Source: an uncultured Lachnospiraceae bacterium (GTDB lineage: Bacteria > Bacillota > Clostridia > Lachnospirales > Lachnospiraceae). From it: a stretch of DNA of 7,919 bases. Of this stretch, positions 1 through 6,585 are shown one piece after another (the first letter of the stretch is position 1; every line of letters begins with the position of its first letter). Both the position numbers and the translations under genes were made by a program. The DNA is taken from the NCBI GenBank assembly GCA_945485625.1, contig CALYSH010000055.1, positions 1-7,919 on the forward strand. The letters are read 5' to 3'. A model generated the notes under the pieces. It searched no databases. It was not told where the DNA came from and worked only from the letters and a program-made list of their open reading frames with translations.

Positions 1-35
1 AGACGCAAAATTAAGCGAAGATGTGATGGAGACTT

Positions 36-95
36 ATGAACAGACAATCAGATGCCGAATCAATACATTCTCACAGGTTGAAAAGAAAACGATGA
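36..95 (+). CDS. Possible 19-codon leader ORF coupled to the CapA-family gene
   Basis: A short frame opens with ATG at 36 and closes with TGA at 93-95. The stop overlaps the ATG (92-94) of the downstream lipoprotein gene as ATGA, the usual geometry for translational coupling. A GGAG (28-31) lies just four bases before the leader ATG, which is a short spacing. The peptide would be hydrophilic with a basic end (KRKR). The downstream gene itself has only a purine run and no clear Shine-Dalgarno sequence, so reinitiation after this ORF is a plausible way to translate it. The ORF may also be chance, since a 19-codon frame is common by accident. It has no recognisable family. Coupling is inference. 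Confidence 0.3.
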   Translation: MNRQSDAESIHSHRLKRKR

Positions 96-1399
96 AACGA
101 AAAATATTTTATCTTATAACCACATCCCTTGTAACCGGACTTCTTCTTTTATCCGGCTGTGCCGGCAGGAAAACCGATGCTTCCAACAAATCACCGATTC
201 AGATAGAGGAATACACCCAGCCCTCCACGGAAGAATCCTCCTTTGAGGCTACTGACACTTGGGAAGGTGAAATGCCGGACATTGAAGTTCCGGAAACAGA
301 AGAGATTCCCCAGAAGAAGATTCACCTCATGGCCGTGGGCGACTGCCTGATGCATATGGGCGTGATCAACAGCGGAAAACAATCTGACGGTACATATGAT
401 TATGATTTTCTTTTTGAGAACCTGAAGGATTTCCTCAGTGTGGCTGATATTAAGGTCATCAATCAGGAAACCATACTGGGCGGAAACGAATTCGGCTTCT
501 CCGGTTATCCTGCCTTCAACTCCCCCACCGAGCTGGGTGACAGTATCGCAGACTGCGGATTCAATGTTGTTCTTCACGCCAGCAACCATACTCTGGACAA
601 GCGGCTGGAAGGAATCCAAAACTGTCTGGCCTTCTGGGAGAATCACCCGGGTGTACTGGTAGCCGGAATCGGTGAAAAGGACATTACCGGGCAGATACCT
701 TTGTTGACGGTTGGAGAATACACATTTGCCATTCTGAACTACACCTACGGCACCAACCTGGAAACCTTTCCCGCTTACGCAGACGGCTACATGAACATGC
801 TTTGTGACTGGGATCCGGAAACCCGTGTACTGGATTTCACCAAGCTGCGTCCCCAGGTACTGGAGGATATCCGTGCAGCGAAGGAAATTGCTGACATGGT
901 AATCGTATTTCCCCACTGGGGCAATGAATATACCACGGAACCCACCATATATGAAAAGCAATTTGCCATGGCCATGACGGAAGCCGGTGCCGATCTCATT
1001 ATCGGTACCCATCCCCATGTAATTCAGCCCATAGAATGGATTACTGCCGAAAACGGCAACACGTCCCTCTGCTACTATTCCCTGGGCAATTATGTATCCA
1101 CCCAGTTAAAGCCCATTTGTATGCTGGAGGGAATGGCCTGGGTTACCTTCGAAGTAGGCGAGAACGGTCTGCAGATTGACACGGAAAACACCGGAGTGCT
1201 TCCGTTGGTCAATCATTACGGAAACGGCACTCCCAAACATAAAGGCACCTATTTTCTGGAGAATTACAGTGAAGAACTCACCGCTGCACATGCCGTATAC
1301 AGCAAAGGCTTGAACTACCAAGAGCTCCTTCAATGGACTGACGAAGTCTTTGGTGACAACGTGCTTACCGTTGAAGAAGCTCTTGGAAGTATTGATTAA
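92..1399 (+). CDS. CapA-family (PGA_cap) metallophosphatase-fold lipoprotein
   Basis: The 435-residue product begins with a lipoprotein signal peptide: basic MKRK, a hydrophobic run, then lipobox L20-S21-G22-C23. Cys23 should be lipidated and the protein anchored on the outer face of the membrane. An acidic, Ser/Thr/Pro-rich linker (about 24-75) follows. The domain at about 76-375 has the motif order of bacterial capsule-synthesis protein CapA (PGA_cap, calcineurin-like metallophosphoesterase fold): AVGD (D84), NQE (124-126), SNH (164-166), FPHWGNE (H275), GTHPH (H307, H309) and YSLGNY. These are the expected metal ligands. In Bacillus the CapA family takes part in poly-gamma-glutamate capsule synthesis, but no capB or capC is visible here, so the substrate is unknown. 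I chose ATG 92 because it gives a complete lipoprotein signal. A GTG at 23 and ATG at 26 are in frame, and the frame stays open to the window edge. Its stop overlaps that of the convergent NlpC/P60 gene. Confidence 0.9.
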   Translation: MKRKIFYLITTSLVTGLLLLSGCAGRKTDASNKSPIQIEEYTQPSTEESSFEATDTWEGEMPDIEVPETEEIPQKKIHLMAVGDCLMHMGVINSGKQSDGTYDYDFLFENLKDFLSVADIKVINQETILGGNEFGFSGYPAFNSPTELGDSIADCGFNVVLHASNHTLDKRLEGIQNCLAFWENHPGVLVAGIGEKDITGQIPLLTVGEYTFAILNYTYGTNLETFPAYADGYMNMLCDWDPETRVLDFTKLRPQVLEDIRAAKEIADMVIVFPHWGNEYTTEPTIYEKQFAMAMTEAGADLIIGTHPHVIQPIEWITAENGNTSLCYYSLGNYVSTQLKPICMLEGMAWVTFEVGENGLQIDTENTGVLPLVNHYGNGTPKHKGTYFLENYSEELTAAHAVYSKGLNYQELLQWTDEVFGDNVLTVEEALGSID

Positions 1400-2709
1400 T
1401 CTATAATTCTCTTAACGTCCAGAATCGGTTCCATGTCCACAGACGATGTGCAGATTCCTCTTCGTTTGTTCGCGGCATGGACGATCTGGTTGTCTCCGAT
1501 GTATATTCCCACATGTGTACATTTCCCATTGCTACCATAACAGATGACATCGCCCTTTCTGGCATCTGCCAGAGAGATGCTCCTGCCGTCCGAATTCATC
1601 TGCCCGGTGGGAGTACGTCCCAGGATATAACCAAATTCCGCATAAATCAGCATGGTAAAGCCGGAGCAGTCCGTCCCGCCCGTCAGGCTGTTTCCGCCGG
1701 ATTTGTACGGATTCCCCACAAACTGAAGGGCGTAGGTTACAATGGCATCCCGGAGTTCATCCATATCTGCGTAATTGGCAGCTGCTGCAGGCTTCTCACT
1801 GGGCTTTTGCGCCTCTTCCATGGCCTTCTGGGCAGCCTTACGCAGCTCCAGTTCCTTCTGTCTTTGCAGTTCCAGGCGTTCCTCCTCCATAGACACTGCA
1901 TACCGGAACTCCTCCGTAACAGTAACATACTTGGAGGCGATATAACACTGCTCCATGTCCCGGTATTTCACCCGAAGCCACTCTCCACAGTCCTCCAGTA
2001 CATTTACCTTCTCACCCTCACAGAGATACCCCACCGCATCCTGTTTTGTGGAGGGGTCCTTCCTTACATTTAACACCGAAATATCCACCCGGGCAATGCG
2101 TTGCACATAATCGTCAATGGCTGCCACCGCATCGTCTCCCGAAAGAAAGAAGCTGGCCTTTATATAGCCCTCCACCGAACCGGAAGAAATATGAAACCAG
2201 TCCATATTTTCCCCGGCAAGCTCCAACACCTCAGCCACGGAGCCCTGATAAATCTTCCCAAGAATTTCTCCGTCTGTACTTGGGAGGCTGCGCACATTCA
2301 CATAACCCGGCACCTTGCAGAGGGCCAGTCTGGAATATTCCTCCTCCCGGGCCAGCCTTTCCTGAAGTGCCAAAAGCTCTTCCTCGGACAACTCATACAC
2401 ATAATCCCCAAAGGTCAGAGTGGCTCCCTCCACCCCGTCGTAGCACTCCCAGATGTCACACAGAGGCATCTGTTCCGTTTCTTCTATCCGATACACCGCA
2501 GGGGCAATCTCCGTGTCAGACTCCGGCTCCGCCGATGCCTCACCATCATACAGCAGTCCCAAATCACATAGCAGTTCTTCCTCCTGTGAAATGGCCCCCG
2601 GGGGTTCCTGCCCCGAACCGGCTGTGGTTATAGTCCGGTTATCCGAAAAGCTCCGGCAAAGAACAACCGATGCCACCAGGCATACAACACTTACAATTCG
2701 TTTTCTCAT
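1396..2709 (-). CDS. Secreted SH3b-SH3b-NlpC/P60 peptidoglycan hydrolase
   Basis: The 437-residue product starts with a basic N-terminus and a short hydrophobic stretch (about 5-18), a signal peptide or signal anchor. SVVLC does not fit a lipobox, since Leu sits just before Cys. An acidic low-complexity region follows (to about 125). Two bacterial SH3 domains come next (about 128-188 and 204-264), each with the V-N-V-R / L-N-V-R signature. Then come a charged coiled-coil-like segment (270-303) and a C-terminal NlpC/P60 domain (about 314-437). Catalytic Cys348 is in TDCSGF, His399 in THVGIYIGD and His411 in IVHAAN. Such enzymes cut peptide links in peptidoglycan, commonly between D-iso-glutamate and the diamino acid. 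The exact bond here is not shown. ATG 2709 is chosen because it begins the signal sequence and has AGAAGGA 11 bases upstream. The gene starts 7 bases after truA and is the last of the ecf-truA run. The mature part has eleven cysteines, unusual for an exported protein. Confidence 0.93.
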   Translation of the reverse strand: MRKRIVSVVCLVASVVLCRSFSDNRTITTAGSGQEPPGAISQEEELLCDLGLLYDGEASAEPESDTEIAPAVYRIEETEQMPLCDIWECYDGVEGATLTFGDYVYELSEEELLALQERLAREEEYSRLALCKVPGYVNVRSLPSTDGEILGKIYQGSVAEVLELAGENMDWFHISSGSVEGYIKASFFLSGDDAVAAIDDYVQRIARVDISVLNVRKDPSTKQDAVGYLCEGEKVNVLEDCGEWLRVKYRDMEQCYIASKYVTVTEEFRYAVSMEEERLELQRQKELELRKAAQKAMEEAQKPSEKPAAAANYADMDELRDAIVTYALQFVGNPYKSGGNSLTGGTDCSGFTMLIYAEFGYILGRTPTGQMNSDGRSISLADARKGDVICYGSNGKCTHVGIYIGDNQIVHAANKRRGICTSSVDMEPILDVKRIID

Positions 2710-2716
2710 GTTTCTG

Positions 2717-3499
2717 TTATTCCTTCTGAAGCAGCTCCCTGTCGGGCTGCTCCGAAAATTCATACCTTACCAGCATCAGTCCCTTTGCAGGTGCGGTTGG
2801 TCCCGCTTTGCTGCGGTCTGCCGCTTCCAGCACCTCCTGCATGGACTGCGGCGACCGCTTTCCTTCGCCCACCTCAAGAAGTGTGCCTGCAATAATACGT
2901 ACCATATTATATAAGAAGCCATTTCCGCACACATGAATAAGAACATAGGGACCATCCTCGGTCACCTCCGCCTGATACAAGGTACGCACAGTGGTCTGTA
3001 CCTGTGCATCCGCCTGGCAGAAGCTCTTGAAATCATGCTCTCCTACCAGGTAAGAGGCCGCCTGATTCATAGCCTCCACATTTAATCTGCGGTAAGTAAA
3101 ATGATGGTAGGACCGACCGATGGGAAAATCAAATTCTCCCCTGTAAATTCGATACTCATAGGTTTTTCGGCTCTCACAGTGCCTTGGATGCCAGTCCGGG
3201 CGCACCTCAAAGGACCTTTGGATACGGATGTCCTCCGGGAGCCCGGCATTCATCGCGTATGCAAACTTCTCCGCAGGCATCCGGCTCACCGTATCAAATA
3301 CCGCAATATTACCCATAGCGTGAACTCCCGCGTCCGTTCTGCTGGCTCCGATTACCTCAGTGGGACAGCCTAACAGTCTCGTCAGACACGCATTCAATTC
3401 CGCTTCTATGGTGTTTCCATTATTCTGTATCTGCCAGCCATGATAATTGGTCCCGTCATAGGCCACCGTCAGGCATATCCGTCTGACGTCACTCTCCAT
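2717..3499 (-). CDS. truA: tRNA pseudouridine(38-40) synthase TruA
   Basis: The 260-residue product, normal length for the family, isomerises uridines at positions 38-40 of the tRNA anticodon stem-loop to pseudouridine in the cytoplasm. Family hallmarks are visible: AYDGTNYHGWQ near the N-terminus, the catalytic loop GASRTDAGVHA with nucleophile Asp56, YEYRI (114-118), GNGFLYNMVR (192-201) and the C-terminal KAGPTAPAKGL (231-241). The start is ATG 3499, with AAGGAG eight bases upstream. An in-frame GTG at 3508 overlaps that ribosome binding site and is unlikely. The gene lies 18 bases after ecfT and 7 bases before the NlpC/P60 gene, so it is probably read from the ecf promoter. Position after ecfT is the usual Firmicutes arrangement. 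In many relatives rplM and rpsI follow, and here they do not. Confidence 0.97.
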   Translation of the reverse strand: MESDVRRICLTVAYDGTNYHGWQIQNNGNTIEAELNACLTRLLGCPTEVIGASRTDAGVHAMGNIAVFDTVSRMPAEKFAYAMNAGLPEDIRIQRSFEVRPDWHPRHCESRKTYEYRIYRGEFDFPIGRSYHHFTYRRLNVEAMNQAASYLVGEHDFKSFCQADAQVQTTVRTLYQAEVTEDGPYVLIHVCGNGFLYNMVRIIAGTLLEVGEGKRSPQSMQEVLEAADRSKAGPTAPAKGLMLVRYEFSEQPDRELLQKE

Positions 3500-3517
3500 C
3501 GTCCTCACTCCTTCATA

Positions 3518-4324
3518 TCACCCCAGAGAAAGCCTTCCCACCACAATGCTGACTACCATATACACAACCAGTCCTGCGTAGGCAAGAAAATCCTTTTTCT
3601 TGTATATCAAGGGCTTCATTTTGGTTCTTCCCTCCCCGCCTCTGTAGCAGCGGGCCTCCATAGCCATAGCCAGATCGTTTGCACGTCGGAATGCGGAAAT
3701 AAACAGTGGAACCAGCAATGGGACCAGTGCTTTTGCTCTTGCCAGCAGGTTTCCGTGTTCGAAATCTGCTCCTCTGGCAGTCTGTGCCTTCATGATTTTG
3801 TCCGTTTCTTCCATTAAAATCGGTATGAATCGGAGCGCAATGGACATCATCATGGCCACCTCATGGACAGGCACCTTAATCACCTTTAAGGGACTCATCA
3901 TCTTCTCCATACCATCGGTCAGGTTGTTGGGGGTGGTGGTCAGTGTCATCAGGGAAGAACCGATTACCAGAAGAGTCAGACGAGCCATCATGGTCAGAGC
4001 CATCCGAACCCCTTCTGCTGTAATGGTAAGCTTCCACAGGGTCACCACCGGCGTACCCGGAGTCAGAAACAGATTAAACATCACTGTAATCATCAAGAGC
4101 ATTAAAATTGCCTTCATTCCCTTTACCATAAAGCGGAAGGGTACGTGGGATAATTTCACGACAATGGCCAGAAACAGGGCTGCAATCAAATAACCCAGAT
4201 AGTTTTTGAAGCAAAAAAGGGAAATAATGTACAACACCGTCCCCCCCAGCTTCACCCGGGGATCCAGGTCGTGTATATAAGATTTCGTCTGATAGTATTG
4301 TCCTAGGGTAATATCCCGAAGCAT
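3518..4324 (-). CDS. ecfT: Energy-coupling factor transporter transmembrane protein EcfT
   Basis: The 268-residue membrane protein is the scaffold that couples ATP hydrolysis by EcfA1/EcfA2 to interchangeable substrate-binding S components for vitamins or metal ions. It starts with the family pattern HDLDPRVKL (18-26), followed by hydrophobic segments at about 28-56, 70-88, 107-125 and 196-211 and a last helix at about 245-263. The two short coupling motifs that contact the ATPases are present: ARG in QTARGADFE (183-185) and the variant ARC in MEARCYRGG (224-226). ATG 4324 is preceded by AGAAAGGTG at a suitable distance. The gene lies 16 bases after ecfA2 and 18 bases before truA. No S component is encoded in the window, as expected for a shared group II module. 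The S proteins are probably scattered elsewhere in the genome. Confidence 0.96.
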   Translation of the reverse strand: MLRDITLGQYYQTKSYIHDLDPRVKLGGTVLYIISLFCFKNYLGYLIAALFLAIVVKLSHVPFRFMVKGMKAILMLLMITVMFNLFLTPGTPVVTLWKLTITAEGVRMALTMMARLTLLVIGSSLMTLTTTPNNLTDGMEKMMSPLKVIKVPVHEVAMMMSIALRFIPILMEETDKIMKAQTARGADFEHGNLLARAKALVPLLVPLFISAFRRANDLAMAMEARCYRGGEGRTKMKPLIYKKKDFLAYAGLVVYMVVSIVVGRLSLG

Positions 4325-4340
4325 GTCCGTTTACACCTTT

Positions 4341-5207
4341 CTAATTCACTTTGCGTCCGGAACGCTTCAATGCGTTCACAATTTCGTCTGCGGCTTCATC
4401 AATGGTAGTAATGTCGGTATCCACCGGCAACCCTTCCTTCGCAAGGGCATGCATGATGTAAGTCACCTGCGGTGCCGCAAGCCCGATCTGCTCCAGCTCC
4501 TCATAATGACGAAAGACCTCCTTCGGTACATCATCATACATGACGTGTCCTTTATTCATAACGATGATACGATCCACGTATTCCGCCACATCATCCATAC
4601 TGTGAGACACCAGTATAATGGTCATATTGGACTCATCCCGAAGCTTCTTCACCTGGCTTAAGATTTCCTCCCTGCCTTTTGGGTCCAGACCTGCCGTGGG
4701 CTCATCCAGGATTAATACCTTGGGTTTCATCGCCAAAACACCTGCAATCGCCACCCTTCTCTTCTGTCCTCCGGACAATTCAAAGGGGGACTGATAATAA
4801 TACTCCTTATCCAGACCAACCTTCTGCAGCGCATCAAAAGCAAGAAGCTCCGTCTCCTTCCTGTCATAGCCCAAGTTCTTTGGACCGAAACAAACATCCG
4901 TAAATACATCAATCTCAAAAAGCTGATGCTCCGGATACTGGAATACCAGGCCCACCTTACTGCGAAGCTTTTTCAAATCATAATCCTTGTCGTAGATATC
5001 TTCCCCATCCACGTAAATATGGCCTTCCGTAGCCTTTAACAGACCGTTCAGATGCTGTACCAGGGTGGACTTTCCGGACCCGGTATGCCCGATAATTCCC
5101 AAAAACTGTCCGTCCGGAATCGTCAGACAGACATCATCCAAAGCCTTCTTCGCCGTGGGTTGATTGCTATCATATATATAGTTTACATGATCCAGAATAA
5201 TCGACAT
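4341..5207 (-). CDS. ecfA2: Energy-coupling factor transporter ATPase EcfA2 (CbiO-type)
   Basis: The 288-residue ABC ATPase is one half of the EcfA1/EcfA2 heterodimer driving ECF importers at the inner face of the membrane. Visible motifs are Walker A GHTGSGKST (40-48), Q-loop Gln90 in VFQYPEHQLF, signature LSGGQ (144-148), Walker B LILDE (165-169) and H-loop His202 in LVSHS. The Thr in Walker A, QHLNGLL after it, and YPEHQLF instead of NPDNQ mark it as the A2 rather than A1 paralogue. The C-terminal extension (about 235-288) is typical of the family. ATG 5207 follows GAGAGGA by about six bases. The gene lies 21 bases after ecfA1 and 16 bases before ecfT. Confidence 0.96.
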   Translation of the reverse strand: MSIILDHVNYIYDSNQPTAKKALDDVCLTIPDGQFLGIIGHTGSGKSTLVQHLNGLLKATEGHIYVDGEDIYDKDYDLKKLRSKVGLVFQYPEHQLFEIDVFTDVCFGPKNLGYDRKETELLAFDALQKVGLDKEYYYQSPFELSGGQKRRVAIAGVLAMKPKVLILDEPTAGLDPKGREEILSQVKKLRDESNMTIILVSHSMDDVAEYVDRIIVMNKGHVMYDDVPKEVFRHYEELEQIGLAAPQVTYIMHALAKEGLPVDTDITTIDEAADEIVNALKRSGRKVN

Positions 5208-5228
5208 AGTTTATCCTCTCTAAAACGC

Positions 5229-6077
5229 CTACAATGCCTTGATAGCCGCTGCAAGCTCCTCTGTGGTCAAAATACCGTTCGGAAGCTTTACGCCCCTCTT
5301 TTGCAGTTCATACGCCAGCAGAGTGACCTGGGGCACATCCAGACGAAGGCTCTTTAATCGTTCTACCTGGGAGAAAATTTCTCTGGGGGTTCCTTCCATG
5401 GCAATTTTCCCGGAATCCATCACATACACCCGGTCAGCATGAATGATTTCTTCCATATAATGAGTAATCAGAATGACCGTCATGCCCTCCACCTCATTCA
5501 GGGCGCGAACCGCACGGATAACCTCTTTCCGTCCGTTGGGATCTAACATAGCGGTGGGCTCATCCAGAATAATGCACTTGGGGTGCATGGCAAGAACGCC
5601 TGCAATGGATACCCTCTGCTTCTGGCCTCCGGAAAGCTTGTTGGGAGAATTCTTGCGATATTCATACATACCTACTGCGCGAAGGCTCTCCTCCACCCGT
5701 TCCCAGATCTCCTTTGTAGGTACACCCATGTTTTCCGGGCCGAAGCCCACATCCTCCTCTACCACCTGTCCGATGATCTGGTTATCGGGATTCTGGAATA
5801 CCATGCCTGCCGTCTGACGGATATCCCAAAGAACGTCCTCGTCCTTCGTGTCCTTGCCGTCAACCCAGATGGTTCCCTCCGTGGGGTACAGTATTGCATT
5901 CATATGCTTTGCCAGAGTAGACTTTCCGGAACCGTTATGTCCCAGAATCGCTACGAAATCACCCTGCTTTATGTCCAGATTCACATGGTCAACGGCCGTG
6001 GAAATCCCCTCCACATTGCCTTCCTCATCCCGTCTGATATATTCAAATACAAGATCTCTTGCTTTCACAATCTTCAT
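5229..6077 (-). CDS. ecfA1: Energy-coupling factor transporter ATPase EcfA1 (CbiO-type)
   Basis: The 282-residue ABC ATPase pairs with EcfA2. Motifs are Walker A GHNGSGKST (46-54), Q-loop Gln95 in VFQNPDNQ, signature LSGGQ (148-152), Walker B CIILDE (168-173) and H-loop His206 in LITHYM. GHNGSGKST followed by KHMNA, plus VFQNPDNQI, is characteristic of EcfA1. ATG 6077 is preferred because GGAG stands six bases upstream. An in-frame TTG at 6089 would add four residues but is itself part of that ribosome binding site. This is the first gene of the five-gene run. It sits about 27 bases downstream of the predicted transcription start of the promoter at 6111-6139, so the leader is short. In related genomes rplQ usually lies directly upstream. 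Here about 500 bases, with a terminator and an inverted small gene, separate them. Confidence 0.96.
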   Translation of the reverse strand: MKIVKARDLVFEYIRRDEEGNVEGISTAVDHVNLDIKQGDFVAILGHNGSGKSTLAKHMNAILYPTEGTIWVDGKDTKDEDVLWDIRQTAGMVFQNPDNQIIGQVVEEDVGFGPENMGVPTKEIWERVEESLRAVGMYEYRKNSPNKLSGGQKQRVSIAGVLAMHPKCIILDEPTAMLDPNGRKEVIRAVRALNEVEGMTVILITHYMEEIIHADRVYVMDSGKIAMEGTPREIFSQVERLKSLRLDVPQVTLLAYELQKRGVKLPNGILTTEELAAAIKAL

Positions 6078-6110
6078 TTTGTTCTCCAAACGTTCAACAA
6101 CTGTTTCTTT

Positions 6111-6139
6111 ATTGTAGCCGCATCATGTCTATTTTACAA
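6111..6139 (-). promoter_or_regulatory. Sigma-A-like promoter of the ecfA1-ecfA2-ecfT-truA run
   Basis: Read on the minus strand, TTGTAA (6139-6134) and TACAAT (6116-6111) are separated by exactly 17 bases. This gives four matches of six to the -35 consensus and five of six to the -10 consensus. Predicted initiation near 6104 leaves about 27 bases before the ecfA1 ATG, including its GGAG. An overlapping second pair, TTGTTT (6159-6154) and TAAAAT (6136-6131), also has 17-base spacing and could be a tandem promoter. The position directly upstream of the first gene, after a terminator for rplQ, supports the call. Confidence 0.65.
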
Positions 6140-6167
6140 GAAGCTTTCCAAAAAAACAACCTTTTCT

Positions 6168-6308
6168 ATGATTGAATTGACAATTCGCGTTCCTGAATAA
6201 ATCCATTTTGGGGAAGCCTATGCGCCGATTGCTCCGGTTCTCAATGACTATCATCCGGCACAGCTTGAAATCTATATGATGATGTGGTACACTCTGTTAC
6301 ACATATAA
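6168..6308 (+). other. Possible gene remnant: frame interrupted by one TAA
   Basis: The frame from ATG 6168 runs ten codons to TAA at 6198-6200, then stays open in the same frame to TAA at 6306-6308. The part after the stop reads like coding sequence (for example GEAYAPIAPVLNDYHPAQ, then LEIYMMMWYTLL). A single C-to-T change at CAA would create the stop. No Shine-Dalgarno sequence precedes the ATG and I do not recognise the family. It may be a decayed gene end, or chance. In another frame, ATG 6220 after GGGGAAG opens a 19-codon ORF ending at 6279. Apart from promoter motifs and these frames I see nothing else in 6140-6374. Confidence 0.2.
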
Positions 6309-6309
6309 T
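6265..6309 (+). promoter_or_regulatory. Candidate promoter region of the small membrane protein gene
   Basis: TTGAAA (6265-6270) and TACACT (6288-6293) are 17 bases apart, a reasonable sigma-A match. Just downstream is a perfect TATAAT (6304-6309), but with no good -35 box 16-18 bases before it. Either could drive the gene whose ATG is at 6375. The two choices would start RNA near 6300 or near 6316, so only the first keeps the whole inverted repeat at 6310-6342 in the transcript. Confidence 0.4.
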
Positions 6310-6342
6310 CTTAGCAGATATTCTCTATAGGAAAATGCTAAG
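6310..6342. repeat. Inverted repeat in the leader of the small membrane protein gene
   Basis: CTTAGCA (6310-6316) and TGCTAAG (6336-6342) are perfect inverted copies of 7 bases, separated by 19 bases. The repeat starts immediately after the TATAAT at 6304-6309 and ends 32 bases before the gene's ATG. It could be a repressor operator at the transcription start or a hairpin in the mRNA leader. It has no run of T after it, so it is not an intrinsic terminator. Confidence 0.5.
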
Positions 6343-6374
6343 CCCAAACAGATTACGAAATGCGGGGGATTCAT

Positions 6375-6518
6375 ATGAATACAAATAAACAAAAGCTGAT
6401 AAAAGCCCTTCTCATATTACTGGGAATCATCCTCTTAGTGGGATTTCTCCGCGTCACCCTGAACCGAAACTCCATGTCGCTTTCCGACTATGATAAAATG
6501 TATCAGGAAAGTAAATAG
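6375..6518 (+). CDS. Small single-pass membrane protein, 47 residues, unknown function
   Basis: ATG 6375 is preceded by GCGGGGGA at a good distance for a ribosome binding site. The frame ends with TAG at 6516-6518. The protein has a short basic, polar N-terminus (about 1-10), one strongly hydrophobic helix of about 15 residues (11-25, ALLILLGIILLVGFL), and a polar tail of about 22 residues ending in YDKMYQESK. The positive N-terminal end followed by the hydrophobic segment suggests a signal-anchor protein, though the arginines just after the helix make orientation uncertain. It has its own promoter candidates upstream and shares the terminator at 6543-6574 with rplQ. It lies against the direction of the surrounding conserved cluster. 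I do not recognise the family. Coding status rests on the binding site, the membrane segment and the flanking signals. Confidence 0.6.
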   Translation: MNTNKQKLIKALLILLGIILLVGFLRVTLNRNSMSLSDYDKMYQESK

Positions 6519-6542
6519 AGTGAACGAAGCTTCCTATGCTAC

Positions 6543-6574
6543 AAAAAAAGCAGGTTGATTTCTCAACCTGCTTT
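6543..6574 (-). terminator. Intrinsic terminator of rplQ, possibly bidirectional
   Basis: The arms at 6547-6558 and 6563-6574 form a perfect 12-base-pair stem with a four-base loop. In the minus-strand RNA the loop is GAAA and the stem runs into seven U. It begins about 11 bases after the rplQ stop. On the plus strand the same stem starts about 28 bases after the small membrane protein stop and is followed by the weaker tail TTTCCTTAT, so it probably also ends that transcript. Confidence 0.92.
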
Positions 6575-6585
6575 CCTTATAACTC

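Noticed and set aside
191..1018. A 275-codon open frame on the minus strand opposite the CapA-family gene.
   Set aside because: It lies entirely antisense to a gene with clear metallophosphatase motifs, has no ribosome binding site I can support, and its translation resembles no family I know.
92..1399. A capsule (poly-gamma-glutamate) biosynthesis locus.
   Set aside because: Only a CapA-family protein is present. No capB, capC or other capsule gene is in the window, and the family has many members without a known capsule role.
4341..6077. Two adjacent ABC ATPases as a recent tandem duplication or a defence-type ABC system.
   Set aside because: Their differing Walker A and Q-loop signatures and the following EcfT are the standard, ancient EcfA1-EcfA2-EcfT arrangement.
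5583..6200. A 205-codon plus-strand frame running antisense through ecfA1 into the gap.
   Set aside because: Most of it is the mirror of a conserved ABC ATPase. Only its last ten codons lie in the part discussed as a possible remnant.
6220..6279. A 19-codon plus-strand ORF after GGGGAAG that could be a leader peptide.
   Set aside because: TTGACA at 6177-6182 has no good -10 box at proper spacing, there is no run of regulatory codons or attenuator hairpin, and the frame competes with the more protein-like frame in the same stretch.
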